Assembly: GCF_021730395.1 (NCBI RefSeq)
Contig: NC_069368.1
Span: 68,081,501-68,145,500, forward strand
Direction of reading: 5' to 3'
Length of the DNA: 64,000 nucleotides
From: Mercenaria mercenaria
Lineage: Eukaryota > Mollusca > Bivalvia > Venerida > Veneridae
Under the pieces are notes generated by a model. That model made no database searches, was not told the origin of the DNA, and was given only the letters and a program-made list of their open reading frames with translations. Shown one piece after another: positions 53,460 to 64,000 of this stretch (within the stretch, counting starts at the first letter, position 1; the number at the start of each line of letters is the position of its first letter). Made by a program: the position numbers and the translations under genes.

Positions 53460-56130
53460 CCTCCAGTTAAAACACTCCCGAAAAGTGACAAGAACAACAG
53501 TTTTGTTAGAATGAAAATAAAGTTGATTTTTTTCTGTTTTAAGCACTACATGTGTTTACGGCATATGTTTATTTTTTAATGTTTTGAATGCCTTATTGAT
53601 AAAATGATTTACTTTCGTACTTTTTATACATTGGTATTTTATGTTAATGAGCTTCCTTCGATTATAACACTTGCTATCATAACGCTCAGATCATGCTGGT
53701 CAGTAGTTATTGTGTTGTTGATGCTTATTAATGGATATTACAGTTAAATTTGTACATCTTAAGTGTAAGTCTAATGTTTTAAAAGGCTTAAATCGGCACA
53801 AAATTATCAAAAACAATAAAGTCGAAGAAGGAGCGAAAAAATGGTCAAGTAGGAAATTCCTATTTGTAAGCTCCCTATGGCTGTTAGCATATATATGTAC
53901 ATGCATGTCGTTTATTTATACCGGAAGACACAGCTTATCATTACTATTGTATGCATAAAATGGCTACAATTAAGTGATACATCTCTTGTTTAACTGATGA
54001 AACGGACAAACAATCTTTCTAAACATTAAATATAATAACTGAATGTGTTTGTTTGTGAAATAATTCAAAATAATGTATAAAATGAGCTGCAAGTTTTGGG
54101 TTATTTTTTAACATAAGCAAATACTTCAAAATTGAGCACAGTCATTGTCCTTTACATTTTACCGTATGATAAAAATATATAAATTTACAACTGTGTAATG
54201 TTTGACTTTTTCTATACGCGAAAATGTTATCGGATGATTTTCCCATTAACTCTCATCGTGAAAACCATTTTCTTCCAAATCCGTCCGTCTTCAAACAAAC
54301 CGTGAAATATTTAATAGTTGAAAATTGATAGTTTCAGAAATCATGGTGAAAATTTGCAGAAACAAGTTTGAACCAAACTGGTAGAACTACGATAATAGTT
54401 CCGAAGAGCTTCGCAGAATTTCCGTGGCTGTAATGGCGTTTTAAGTTAAAATACAGCTAAAAGTATGTATATATAGTTTTCTGCTCCTAATGCAAAAGAT
54501 ACCAGTAGGTCAAAAAAGTGAACTATTCATCGTTTTTAATCTTTGAAGGAGGGGTTGGAAATTAAAAAAAAATCTTTATTTAACGTTTCAACATTTGTCT
54601 TGTGCAAATAAAAGCTTTAATGGCGAAATTTTGTTATTTCTGAATAGTTGCAGTTTCATATTCTTTGAACTTGTTTGTCCGATTTTTGAATACTTTGTTT
54701 GCATTTAATGGGGTCGATTTCGGCCGAGTCACAAATAGCCCTTTATCAAAATGTTAGGTCAACGTAATGAGTATGATTATGGACATTGAAAATATCTCTT
54801 AATTTTGGTGTCTCATCTAGAAGACTGTTAGACATTTTAGGTGTTGAAGGACAGCACCAGATACAGACGTTGCTACAATTCTAGAAGCTTACTCTGAAAC
54901 TTTCACATGTTAACCACTGTACACTCTACTTAGATTTAAAGTCACGTCCGAAAAATCTATTACAATGTAGTACTTCTACATGACGAATCCAGCTTCCGGC
55001 GTGGTTTGAACCCATGACGTTCCGCATGCAAAGACAGTACTGTAACAACTGATTCGTATAGGGGACTCCTTTTTACTATAATAAAATGTTCATTTCATGC
55101 ACATCTGCTTTCTGTTAATGGATACGTCATATACTAAGGCAGCTGCGGATAACTCTTTTCATCAAACGATTGTTTGAGAATCTGATGTATTATTTTAGAC
55201 GCTGGCGGACACGTTTAGCAAACGTGCTATTCTCCCGGGAGCCTGCTGGATGTCTGACATCCTCACGTTAAGACCAACACTGGAAAGGTTCGACCGAACA
55301 ATAATAAAGAATAAGTTTTTCCAGTCAGGGGTATTATAAATTCTGCACACAATATCTATATCTTAATTACATAGGATATGAGATATGTGTCTTATTGCTA
55401 TTCATGCCTCTTCCTTCTCGCTCAATTTTTTATTAAAGTCTAGATCTTCTTAGACTGTACAAGGTACGAAAGAATTAAAACATTTCAAAATAAGTGCTTG
55501 ATACGGTTCACTCGAAAGAAATAAAAGAAAACTTTGTTCCACCAAGACATTACTTAAAACCAGAGGTAAGCTCTATATTTCAGTACATCAGCATAATCAT
55601 GGGACTTTCTTACCATATTTGTATTTATGGATGACTGATTACTGTTACGTGAAAAAAAGCAGTCGCCCCTAAAACTTAAGAACGCAAGTGCATTAATTTA
55701 GAAGGGAAAACCAAGGACAAGGCTCCAGAAGGAATGGGGGCGTTACGAGAACGATTCTCTCATAAAAGCAAGACACTACAACAATGTATGTATGAATGTG
55801 TACATAAAGGATAAGTAGAGGCTACACAAAAATACAATGACAATGTATAACACTCATCTCCACTCTTATTATCAACCATGTTCCAAAACGTACAGTGCAC
55901 GGCAAATAATAGTCATCATCGCAACAAAAGTAATGGCTAAAAAAGCCCGGATTACAAAAGGTAGATATTTGTAAGACGGACCAAGTACGCGTGTACTACG
56001 TAACTGAAAAGGGCAGTGCAACAAGATAAACTCTGTAAAAGGTGCAACGACACAAGACAGTAGATAAAGAACACAACTTTTTTAATTAATATCTTTATCA
56101 TAATACTTGCTGTGTTTATTAAAACAAGCT
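53460..56130. other. Intergenic, no supported gene
   Basis: AT-rich sequence. Overlapping short frames at 53700-53958 on both strands show no family resemblance. Near 54995-55070 a minus-strand stretch with GTCATGGGTTCAAACCACGC has a B-box-like motif, probably a SINE remnant. Confidence 0.4.
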
Positions 56131-56139
56131 ATTAACATT

Positions 56140-56351
56140 TTAACCCTTACCCTGCTAGATTTCTGTAATGAACTTGTCCATCCTTAAATTTGGACAGTAT
56201 CATTAACTGTTAGATGGGATGATTACCAAAAAATACTGACTGAATGGCGAACAGTGCAGATCTTGATCAGATTGCATGGATGTACAGTCTGATCATGATC
56301 TGCACTGGACACAAAGGCAGAATAAATCGTGTCCAGCATGATAAGGGTTAA
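56140..56351. mobile_element. MITE, TTAACCCTTACCCTGCT family
   Basis: TAACCCTTACCCTGCTAGAT at the left and CCAGCATGATAAGGGTTA at the right are inverted ends; the middle contains a palindrome (CAGATCTTGATCAGATTG ... CAGTCTGATCATGATCTG). Third copy of the 12143/12963 family. Confidence 0.85.
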
Positions 56352-56979
56352 AGCATTTTAAGCATTACAAGTTCATGTGTTTACAACAGTTTATGTGATA
56401 TTCTGTTACATCTACTTTAAACGAATATTTTATCAATGCGTATTCATCTTAATATTATGGAAGTCTTTAAACACAAAACAACAAGACATGCCTTTGAATC
56501 CTAAATTCCTGAAAATATTCATGAATACTAACGTACAAAGCACACTTTTGCAAGACAAAACACATCCAGTCCAGTTTCACTGTTACCGACATGACGACAA
56601 TGACTTTGCCAGAAGGGAATCAGTTCCATTAGTGGATCAAAACACACTATTTATAGTTTTTTCTTCAAATGAACTAAAATGAAATCATAGCTGTCAGTTA
56701 TATTACCCTTTCAGCTTTTCACAGTGGAAACGGGGCTCAAAATAGTAACTAGGTTTTAACAGAAGCGATGAACTGATGTACGGCAAAGAAAATGTCGCCT
56801 CATCCAAAAACAAAAGTAGCAGCTCAAAATAAAAACGAAAAAAAAAAAACATGTAGATAGTTTAAGCTTGTACATATTTGATAAGTTTTAATTTACAGTA
56901 GCACCAGTCTTCTATTTGATACCTGGAAAAAGTTATGGTATCCGATCCACAAATAGACAATATATCGATGCCTCACGGC

Positions 56980-57230
56980 CCAATGTTTTTTTGGTATCAT
57001 TTGAAAGAGTTGTGACTGCTGAGCAAGAATTAGTACATAAGATGACCATAATAATATGCACGAACCACTACAGTCATGTGGGTTTTTTTATAAATCAACT
57101 GGATTTCTGTTGAATATAAAGTAAAGCATATAATAATTCTGTAACATATTTTTGTCATGTAATTTATATTTTCTTTTTCAGTGGACAATTCACTTTCAAA
57201 TGATACCAAAATTATATGAGCTTACCAGGC
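56980..57230. repeat. Inverted repeat GGTATCATTTGAAAG
   Basis: TTTTTTTGGTATCATTTGAAAG at about 56985 recurs inverted as CTTTCAAATGATACCAAAAT at about 57194. Possibly ends of a small MITE. The frame running through it (starting MIPGKSYGIRST) is not recognisable. Confidence 0.45.
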
Positions 57231-57646
57231 ATCAATATATGATAGTTTAATAGCACTGTTATATAGAACTTGTTTATTTGTGGATTTTGGCTTTATTGAT
57301 CTACGCTATTAATACAGGCATAAACAACCACATGCGCATTTTGGTCCTAAATCTGGAACATGAATTATACTAGTCTTGCATTTTTTTTCATTATTTACAA
57401 GTACCCCTATTTTCTTAACTATGATTTACAAAGACTACTTTGGACAAAAATAAATATGAAATGACATGTTATTCCTGTCCTTATATTACTGTGACGGTAG
57501 AAAAAAAGCAGTTGTTTATGGGTCTGGAAATGTTTACACTGTAAGTCATTAGGTCTGATGCTTAAATTTTTCTAAATTGGTCAGAGAAAAAGTAATTCTT
57601 TATGATTTTCTGAACCTGAAATGGATTTTACAGGTTTTACGAGCGA

Positions 57647-59398
57647 ATATGACAATTGACCTTACGCCAGATAGCCTGTAACCACGCCTACCAGTTTTCA
57701 GGGGGAACAATTCATGCTAGGCCCGACAAACAAAGGAATCAAATTGCGACGGCAGAAATATTTTGCCGGACATTCTAGTTGATTTCGGCGTACGCTACCT
57801 CAATTCACACGTATTTCTAAAGTGAAAAGACAAAACACAATCGTTAATAAGTGGATGTTCTGTAGCGAAACATAAATTCTACAAAAAAAACAACGATACG
57901 TTGTTGTTAAAAGCCGGGAACTGCACCCGAGTATGAGGAAACTAACAAGGCAGGGGGCCGAGCGGAAAACACGTAAAAAAGACGGAAATCTCTGAAACCA
58001 TATAGCTGATTTTGTGGGTTTTTTTAATTGTCCGTTTCTTTTTCATTATAGAAACGTTCAAATTTCGATCTCCCGAAATTCATGTAGGGTATGGCTATAA
58101 AATTTAAACAGACTAGAACATTGATTTTATTTATTAAGGTTGAAATCAGACTTTGGATTCTGAAACTATTTCAAAATAATTAGATAATTAAATAAGGTAA
58201 GTTACATGTAAAAATTGTCACTTGTGTCATTTAAGAAACGTCGGATTTCGAAATAACGGAACTCATTTAAGATGCTCATATCATTGTTCAACGTGATTAT
58301 TCAGATACATAGCATTTAATGTCTAATACTTAGACATGATGTGTTTTAAGTATAAGTAAAGAAAATCTCTTATTAGAATTAAAACGTGTAAATGATAGAT
58401 AATAAGATATAGTCCAAGGCGATGAATAGTCCATACTCATATTTCAAGCATATACCGGCGCATCGCAGCTTAAAACAATGTTTGAGCCTACCAAATTTCC
58501 TCATAAAGTATACAGAATGAATATAAAATTTTTTGTTTTAGAACATATCTTCTTTGTACGAAATATGCTAGTTTTTCTGGAATTTTATATGAAGTTTACG
58601 CTGTCTATTATAATGAAATTTAGAACGAAAGCACACATCGAGTGCTAAGTCAAAACTTTGAGCGCCAGGAAAATTGTTGATTAGACTCATTAAAAATAAT
58701 CTTATATTAATCATAGTTTTTTATCATGTGTATTATTTGTTGTATTTATCACCCAGTTATGACTTAACATACACCAGTGGGAGATCGATGTAAACCTTAA
58801 AAAATGCATAAATCATGTTTCCGGTACATTAAGGCATAATATTTACACGTTACCATTCAAATAATATAGAACATCAAATACTTGTGTTTATCAGTTCATA
58901 CCAGTTACTCTGGTAAAATGATGGAATATTTTTACTATTGAATAAAGAATACTACGCACTTTTGTTAAATAAGAAAGTTAATTTTCATAGAATTTTACAC
59001 TGATTTAAATGAAATAATTAAAACGTTATAACACAATGAGTGCTAAGTCGAATTGCCTTGCTTTTAAAACATTCTTATAAGATTTTTAAGATCAACTATT
59101 CTTGAGGACGTCCACAGAGCCTGATACATCGTTGACAATATTCGAGGTCTGAGAGTAGATTTGGAAAAGGGAAGCGCTCTAGTATTACACTGTCTTCCCT
59201 GTGTCTGATGTAAAGGTGTCGTAACGTCACCTTTTTACCATTTTGGACGATTTTTCGGTGGTATTTATATTCTTTGACTGGTGAGTCCGGCACTAAGTTT
59301 GACGGACAAAATGGCGGCTAACAACAAGGCTTATCAGTTCTGTTATCTGATTGGTCAGTTGGAACCTGTCAGTCAACACTGGCGTAAGGTCAATTATC
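57647..59398. mobile_element. Candidate DNA transposon with 21-bp terminal inverted repeats
   Basis: TGACAATTGACCTTACGCCAG at the left and CTGGCGTAAGGTCAATTATCA at the right are inverted with one mismatch, enclosing 1.75 kb. No transposase is visible. A 65-codon minus-strand frame near the right end (59096-59293, MPDSPVKEYKYHRKIVQNGK) is the only notable reading. A target duplication was not identified, so chance pairing is not excluded. Confidence 0.4.
59096..59293 (-). CDS. Unidentified 65-codon ORF
   Basis: MPDSPVKEYKYHRKIVQNGK, then TLRHLYIRHREDSVILERFP and LEYCQRCIRLCGRPQE. The C-X2-C-X4-C pattern and basic composition look protein-like, but I recognise no family. It may be a remnant of the gene of the surrounding inverted-repeat element, or an exon. 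Confidence 0.3.
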   Translation of the reverse strand: MPDSPVKEYKYHRKIVQNGKKVTLRHLYIRHREDSVILERFPFPNLLSDLEYCQRCIRLCGRPQE

Positions 59399-59725
59399 AG
59401 GGATAAGTATGGCCCCTGTGCACGGAGGAAAAGCTCAACCCATGTGATCCGTTAGTTTAAACACATGTATTCCCAAGAGTACATTACAGATTTGTACAAT
59501 TACAACAACGAATTAACATGATATTAAGGAAAGGATAAGAATGAAAGACAATGTCTTATAGAATTCTTCTCCATGATCCGTTAACGATACAGCTTCCAGT
59601 AAAATACAATGTATAAAGATAAAATTCTGTTGCATCCTATAAACGGAATATTTTAAACACATTTTAGTTGATATGTAAATTAATTTACAGGCGCATAACA
59701 CGTACGGGATACTGAAATATAAAGT

Positions 59726-62700
59726 TTATGAGAGATCTTTCACAACTTTATCAATCTGTTTCATTTGTCCCTTCAACCTATTCCACTGTTCCACGGATAA
59801 AGATATTCCTGAAATGGTTAAATAATACAAATTATGTAATTACTACAAATGTACAACAAAATATTTCTATATTCGAATAAAACCAAGGGGAATAACTCTG
59901 AAGTAAAAAAGTCACTGAAAAAAAAACCACAAGGGCAGGTGTGTTAGATTTTAGAAAAGCCTGTGTGTCTTAACGTTACTCATTGACAATGAGGGATTGA
60001 ACAGAAAATGTTTCTGTCTGTTAACAAATACAGTTAAGAAAAAAAACCCGCAAAAATAACCCTTTCAGACTCCACATTTTACCTCAAAACAATGAACAAA
60101 CTGAATGTCTAATATAAATTAATTAAAAACAATACAATATTATATATCCAAGTCCGCTTTATCAATATCGTACAAAAATTGTGTATTTACTAATCCCGAT
60201 CTTCTTGTAAGTAATACAATACGAAACCAACATGTCCGATATTGTTTGTATGTAAGTTTATTTATAGTCGCCAACGGTAACCCAAATGGGCGACTCCTCC
60301 ACAAGACTGTTAGTAATGATGGTAGGAGTATAGTCACTGTGCAAGATACAGAAGATCTCAACCCCACCCCTTGGTTCTTTATCGGTGCCAAGTGTAAAGT
60401 ATCCATACACGGGACTCGTATCCCAAAGTTAGTATTTTTAGTTGGAGGAGCGAGTAATAAATGGAAATTAAATAAATACCCCAGATCAAAGCACTAAGTT
60501 ACATATGTTCTAAATTAAAAGGTCATACTGAGAGCACGATGTAATCATATAGGCTAGACTACTTCATCATTATATAATTTAAACGTACTATAGTACTTTA
60601 TCACTGACAATTATTGCGCTATGTTCATATTTGGCGCATAAACACTTTTATGGCGTGTTTAAGATAATAACAAATATTTTATGATTTTCAGAAGAACTCC
60701 CCTCCCTCCGCTAAAAACGATCAACAGTCAAAGAAAAACCTTCTCTTTTTTTTTTTTTTTTTTTGCAATAAAACAGTGCTTCAGATTTCGTAAATTCATG
60801 TGTAAAGGATCGATTGCGATGGATTTAATAACTTTTACATCTGTTATTAGACTTACTGGACGTCCAACATAAGATTTCAAATGCGGAAACTAATGATCTA
60901 AACAACATTTATCATTATATTACTTAAGAGAGATATAGCAGACGGAGTACTTTGTATGCGCGTGAAAAAAAGTCCCACCAAAAATTAATTTTAGTTCATC
61001 ATATTAGTCTAAAAGTACTAAACTAATGTTAGAATTGATAATACATGTATCACAGCGCTCGTGCCTTTTTACCTTTATTATAAAATACTCTAAGTTGGCA
61101 GATTTGCCAACATCCTGGATGCGCGAAGATTGTTTAGTGAATTTTATTTTAACATGCAGAAACATGGTGACTAATGGTCCTTAAAAGTGATTTCTAAAAT
61201 CCAACTGATTAAAAAAGATGAATCAAAATAAGAATTTGATTTTAACTGTACCAAGTCTAAATGCATTAATCTAGGACAACTATTAGATATCAATTAACTA
61301 TCCCTTATTATATTTATACATAATAGCTAGTATGCTTCAAAACAGGCTAAGCCATTGGCACCAGTCCAGAAAGGAAAAATTATTGTACATGTTACACCCT
61401 ATCCCTATGTATACTAAGAGAACAGAGAACCATAATACTCAAATGGAAAGATTCCTAGCCCAGTTCAATCGTGCATTTCCCACCTAAAATGAGTCACATT
61501 TTTCTCAGTGTCACTTACCGTTTTTTAATAACGTTAGCGAAAACATAAGATTGAGGAAATGTGACTGGTGCACGATATGAGATAAATTATCACAAAGAAT
61601 GTTCTATATGCTTAGTATCCGTTTGCCATATTCGCGTTCTTATACGAGGGGCGTTCAATAAATAATGTTACTCCGTATGTAGTTCCGTAACCTGTGGCTA
61701 TTTTTAAATGCGATTTTCGACACATTATTGAGCAATTTATTTGAAACAAAATGCCATAAATATGATAAAAATCGGTAGATTCAAAGTAAAAATATAAACA
61801 TTTAAGTGAGGTGTACTCGGGTATACTGGACTATTTTATGTCCAAAATATTGAGATTGTAATATGCAATTCCTTGATTCTACTATTCAACAACTAGAACA
61901 GTAGTTCCATTTTCAGTTTAAACAGTTGAAACAAATCATCATCTTTACATAAACATTTGACAACCAAAATAAAAGAGTTGATAACAGTACAGTTCGTTTT
62001 CGTAAACATCATGTTTGTAAACATTAAAGCTTTCGCTTTGTAACCTGAACTCAGGGTTCCATATTTTAGTGTGTCTTGTATAAGAAAAACGTGAGCTCAG
62101 GCTAAAACAAAACATAATCAAAAATTAAAAAGGTCATTTTGCAAGTAGAGGAAACACGTATGACCTAAAGTGTAATAGAACTGTATTAAATGGTGTGTGT
62201 ATATTTTTACTCGAACTTGAAAATGGTAAGTTGAGTACAATAAGCCTCTTCAATTTTGTCAGGCGTGATGTTCATCGTTGAAAAAAATCTTGCATTTTAA
62301 GTTGATACTAATTTCTTGATTCTTGATTGCGAAACAAATTCTTACAACTTTGATTAATCACTCTTGAGACTCATTCCAGATGGAATCAACCTCGAGTTTA
62401 GATATTTTAGCTGTTTCGTAAAATAAAAAAAAAACGCAATAAGTAGTTAAAAACACACTAAAACTCATCACAACTGTCTTGCTGTATCTCGTAGAAAAAT
62501 GATAGAATTTTGTAATTTTACAAGTTATTCTATTTTTCTGAGACCCTGGATGCCCAGGACAAAGCTAAGTTGTAATTATTTTCGCCGTGGCCAGTATACC
62601 TGAGTACACCTCACTCATACGATTATATCTTTACTTTGAATCTACCGATTTTTTTTTTCAATCATATGGCATTTTGTTTCCAGTAAATTACTCTATAGTT

Positions 62701-63790
62701 TGCTGAAAACCGCATTCAAAAATAAACACCGGTTACGGAACTACACACGGAGTAACATTATTTATTGAACGCCCCTCGTAGTACACCTAGGGACAACGCA
62801 TATCACTTAAAACATGGACATTTCCATCTTGGTTTGGTGCCAGTGGTTCAGCATTCAAGTGTTTACCCTTTCCTGCTTAGTATGTTAATGAAACAGGTGC
62901 CATTTTTATCTTTAAGAAAATCCGTATAAGTCCAAAGCATAAATAAAAAGATTTTAAACTAAACATCAACCCCACCTTTCTTGCTTGGAAGCAATTTGCC
63001 ACCTTCTTCATAATACTCCCGGATCCCTACCATTAGCTTTCCTTTAAATTCCCCGCATCATAGACAGCTTGAAAATAGGAAGTAGATTTAAATGCTACAT
63101 GTGATATAAGTAATAGAAATAGTAGGGGTTCACGAGAATAACCTCATTATTCGAGTGGCCCCTACGCTTTCTGTTTTGTATCATGGTCCGCCAATATGAA
63201 CAACGCAATTGGCTACTAATTTTGATTAACAAGTTAATTAACATTCCATTATAAGCGTTGGTACTATCACGTGACAAGCGTACTCTAACTGAAATAGAGA
63301 ACGGTTTCAGAAAGTTCAACATTTCCCTACAGTATTCTGTATGTATGCGAGACCTAAGATATGTTCTCTAACTTAGTTAGAGTATGGCTTATAGCCACGC
63401 CTCTTCCTCAGTTGAAGAATATTACAGATAGAAGTTAACAGTTATAATGATACTGCAGGTAAACCATGATACAAATCAAAAACAAATGAAATGAGAGTCA
63501 CCTCTGGGGTCAATAGAATTTATCTAGACAGGCTTGACACATTTTCGGGAAAAGTGAAATACGTAAACTTTTACAAAAACTTTATTCATACCGCATTGAA
63601 TTATGAACTGTTCTGTTTCTTGTCTGATTTATGAAGCACAAAGCAAAGAGTATAAATATTTTGTCACGAAAACGAAAGAGCCACCCCCTTTTCACGCTTG
63701 GGCAGATTCCGATATTATATCAAAGATGCCATAAGCAATAAATACCTACTTAGTTGTGGATTTGACCAAGGAAACATCTTCCGTTGCTGA

Positions 63791-63852
<62 letters not shown>

Positions 63853-64000
63853 GGGCCGATAAAATACGCCAAATACCTCAAACATAATCTCTCCACCCTG
63901 GCCCTTTTCAGCTCCAGGGTATGCTTTTTTCTTCTTGGCAGGCCCTGCAGTCACAGCCTTTCTTTTCGCAGGTGTCACTACCCCTTTCGGTTTTGGTTTT
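59726..64000 (-). CDS. SUB1: SUB1 / PC4 transcriptional coactivator, three exons (5' end outside)
   Basis: PC4/SUB1 is a nuclear single-stranded-DNA-binding coactivator for RNA polymerase II. Exons: 63877-64000 (partial; basic TPAKRKAVTAGPAKKKKAYP ending GGEIMFE), 62976-63067 (EFKGKLMVGIREYYEEGGKL, LPSKK) and 59726-59808 (GISLSVEQWNRLKGQMKQID, KVVKDLS, stop TAA). These match the human order VSVRDFKGKVLIDIREYW, KGISLNPEQWSQLKEQ. The last junction joins G + GA to give the expected KKG-ISL. The middle exon is 92 bp; the reading needs 91 (see findings), and five to six residues around the expected GKMRYV are missing between the first two exons, so a micro-exon may be undetected. The second intron contains a mariner-type element. 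Confidence 0.9.
60248..60450 (-). mobile_element. SINE-like repeat (family of 14070-14295)
   Basis: GTCGCCAACGGTAACCCAAA, GGCGACTCCTCCACAAGACT, GTAGGAGTATAGTCACTGTG, CAAGATACAGAAGATC, TGGTTCTTTATCGGTGCCAA and CATACACGGGACTCGTATCC. In the second SUB1 intron. Confidence 0.55.
60780..61640. other. SUB1 intron, nothing recognised
   Basis: AT-rich intron with a T17 run near 60748-60764 just before it. No exon-like frame or repeat family seen. Confidence 0.35.
61645..62778. mobile_element. mariner-type non-autonomous element with ~195-bp inverted repeats
   Basis: CGAGGGGCGTTCAATAAATA at the left and TATTTATTGAACGCCCCTCG at the right are inverted and flanked by TA on both sides, as in Tc1/mariner insertions. 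The arms extend about 195 bp inward through GTTACTCCGT, AAAATGCCATA, ATCGGTAGATTCAAAGTAAA and GAGGTGTACTC. The 750-bp middle has no transposase frame. Inserted in the second SUB1 intron. Confidence 0.85.
63792..63851 (+). repeat. (GA)n microsatellite
   Basis: About 29 uninterrupted GA dinucleotides, 26 bp inside the SUB1 intron from the donor of the 63877-64000 exon. A frame running from the exon into it (poly SL) is an intron artefact. Confidence 0.95.

Noticed and set aside
56377-56682. 101-codon plus-strand frame as a gene.
   Set aside because: No recognisable domain, Phe/Tyr/Ile-rich AT-driven start, no splice or polyadenylation context.
63715-63860. SUB1 exon extended into a poly-Ser/Leu tail.
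   Set aside because: The exon ends at GAG|GTATTT at 63877; the rest is intronic (GA)n sequence.

Overview
The window is eukaryotic DNA: intron-rich genes with canonical GT/AG splice sites, AT-rich spacers, microsatellites and many short dispersed repeats. The repeat families (foldback elements with an ACCAACATAGTGCGTTTGCG core, TTAACCCTTACCCTGCT-type inverted-repeat elements, tRNA-derived SINEs with a GGTTTAACGCCG tail, TGACCTTGACCTTTGA arrays) are ones I associate from memory with bivalve molluscs, especially clams. That source call is an inference. The protein families below do not depend on it.

Three host genes are supported, all on the minus strand. (1) 0.8-9.3 kb: five phase-compatible exons of a carbohydrate-sulfotransferase-like gene, 3' end probably outside the window. 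(2) 22.1-52.8 kb: a dual oxidase (DUOX) gene of about 28 exons, with an extracellular peroxidase-homology domain (47.1-51.8 kb), first membrane segment, PH-like region, two EF-hands, six-helix haem domain and FAD/NADPH domain ending in HHYENF, followed by an AATAAA signal. (3) 59.7 kb to beyond the right edge: a SUB1/PC4 transcriptional coactivator gene, three exons seen. DUOX makes hydrogen peroxide at membranes, the sulfotransferase would act in the Golgi, and SUB1 is nuclear. I see no operon-like functional link among them.

The rest is mostly mobile-element material. 9.3-17.3 kb holds a 39-bp minisatellite, a TTAA-flanked MITE, inverted-repeat MITEs and an 87-bp composite tandem repeat. 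17.8-21.2 kb is a decayed CR1/jockey-like LINE whose N-terminal region carries a 2A-like GDIHPNPGP motif. The 7.3-kb DUOX intron at 33.3-40.6 kb contains a three-level nest: a GATATC-rich degenerate repeat, interrupted by a TTAA-flanked MITE, itself interrupted by a very young non-autonomous LTR element. 61.6-62.8 kb is a mariner-type non-autonomous element with long inverted repeats.

The most consequential observation concerns sequence quality. From about 43.0 to 51.7 kb the text changes character: long homopolymers, and DUOX exons that are recognisable but repeatedly frameshifted, while the DUOX exons from 42.2 kb downward are clean. I read this as an unpolished or low-coverage assembly segment over the peroxidase domain rather than a pseudogene. 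I did not find a convincing new gene system. The leads most worth checking are the nested intron, the 2A-like LINE start, the altered NADPH motif and degenerate second EF-hand of DUOX, and the ERR/SF-1-like sites carried by the TGACCTTGA repeat family.
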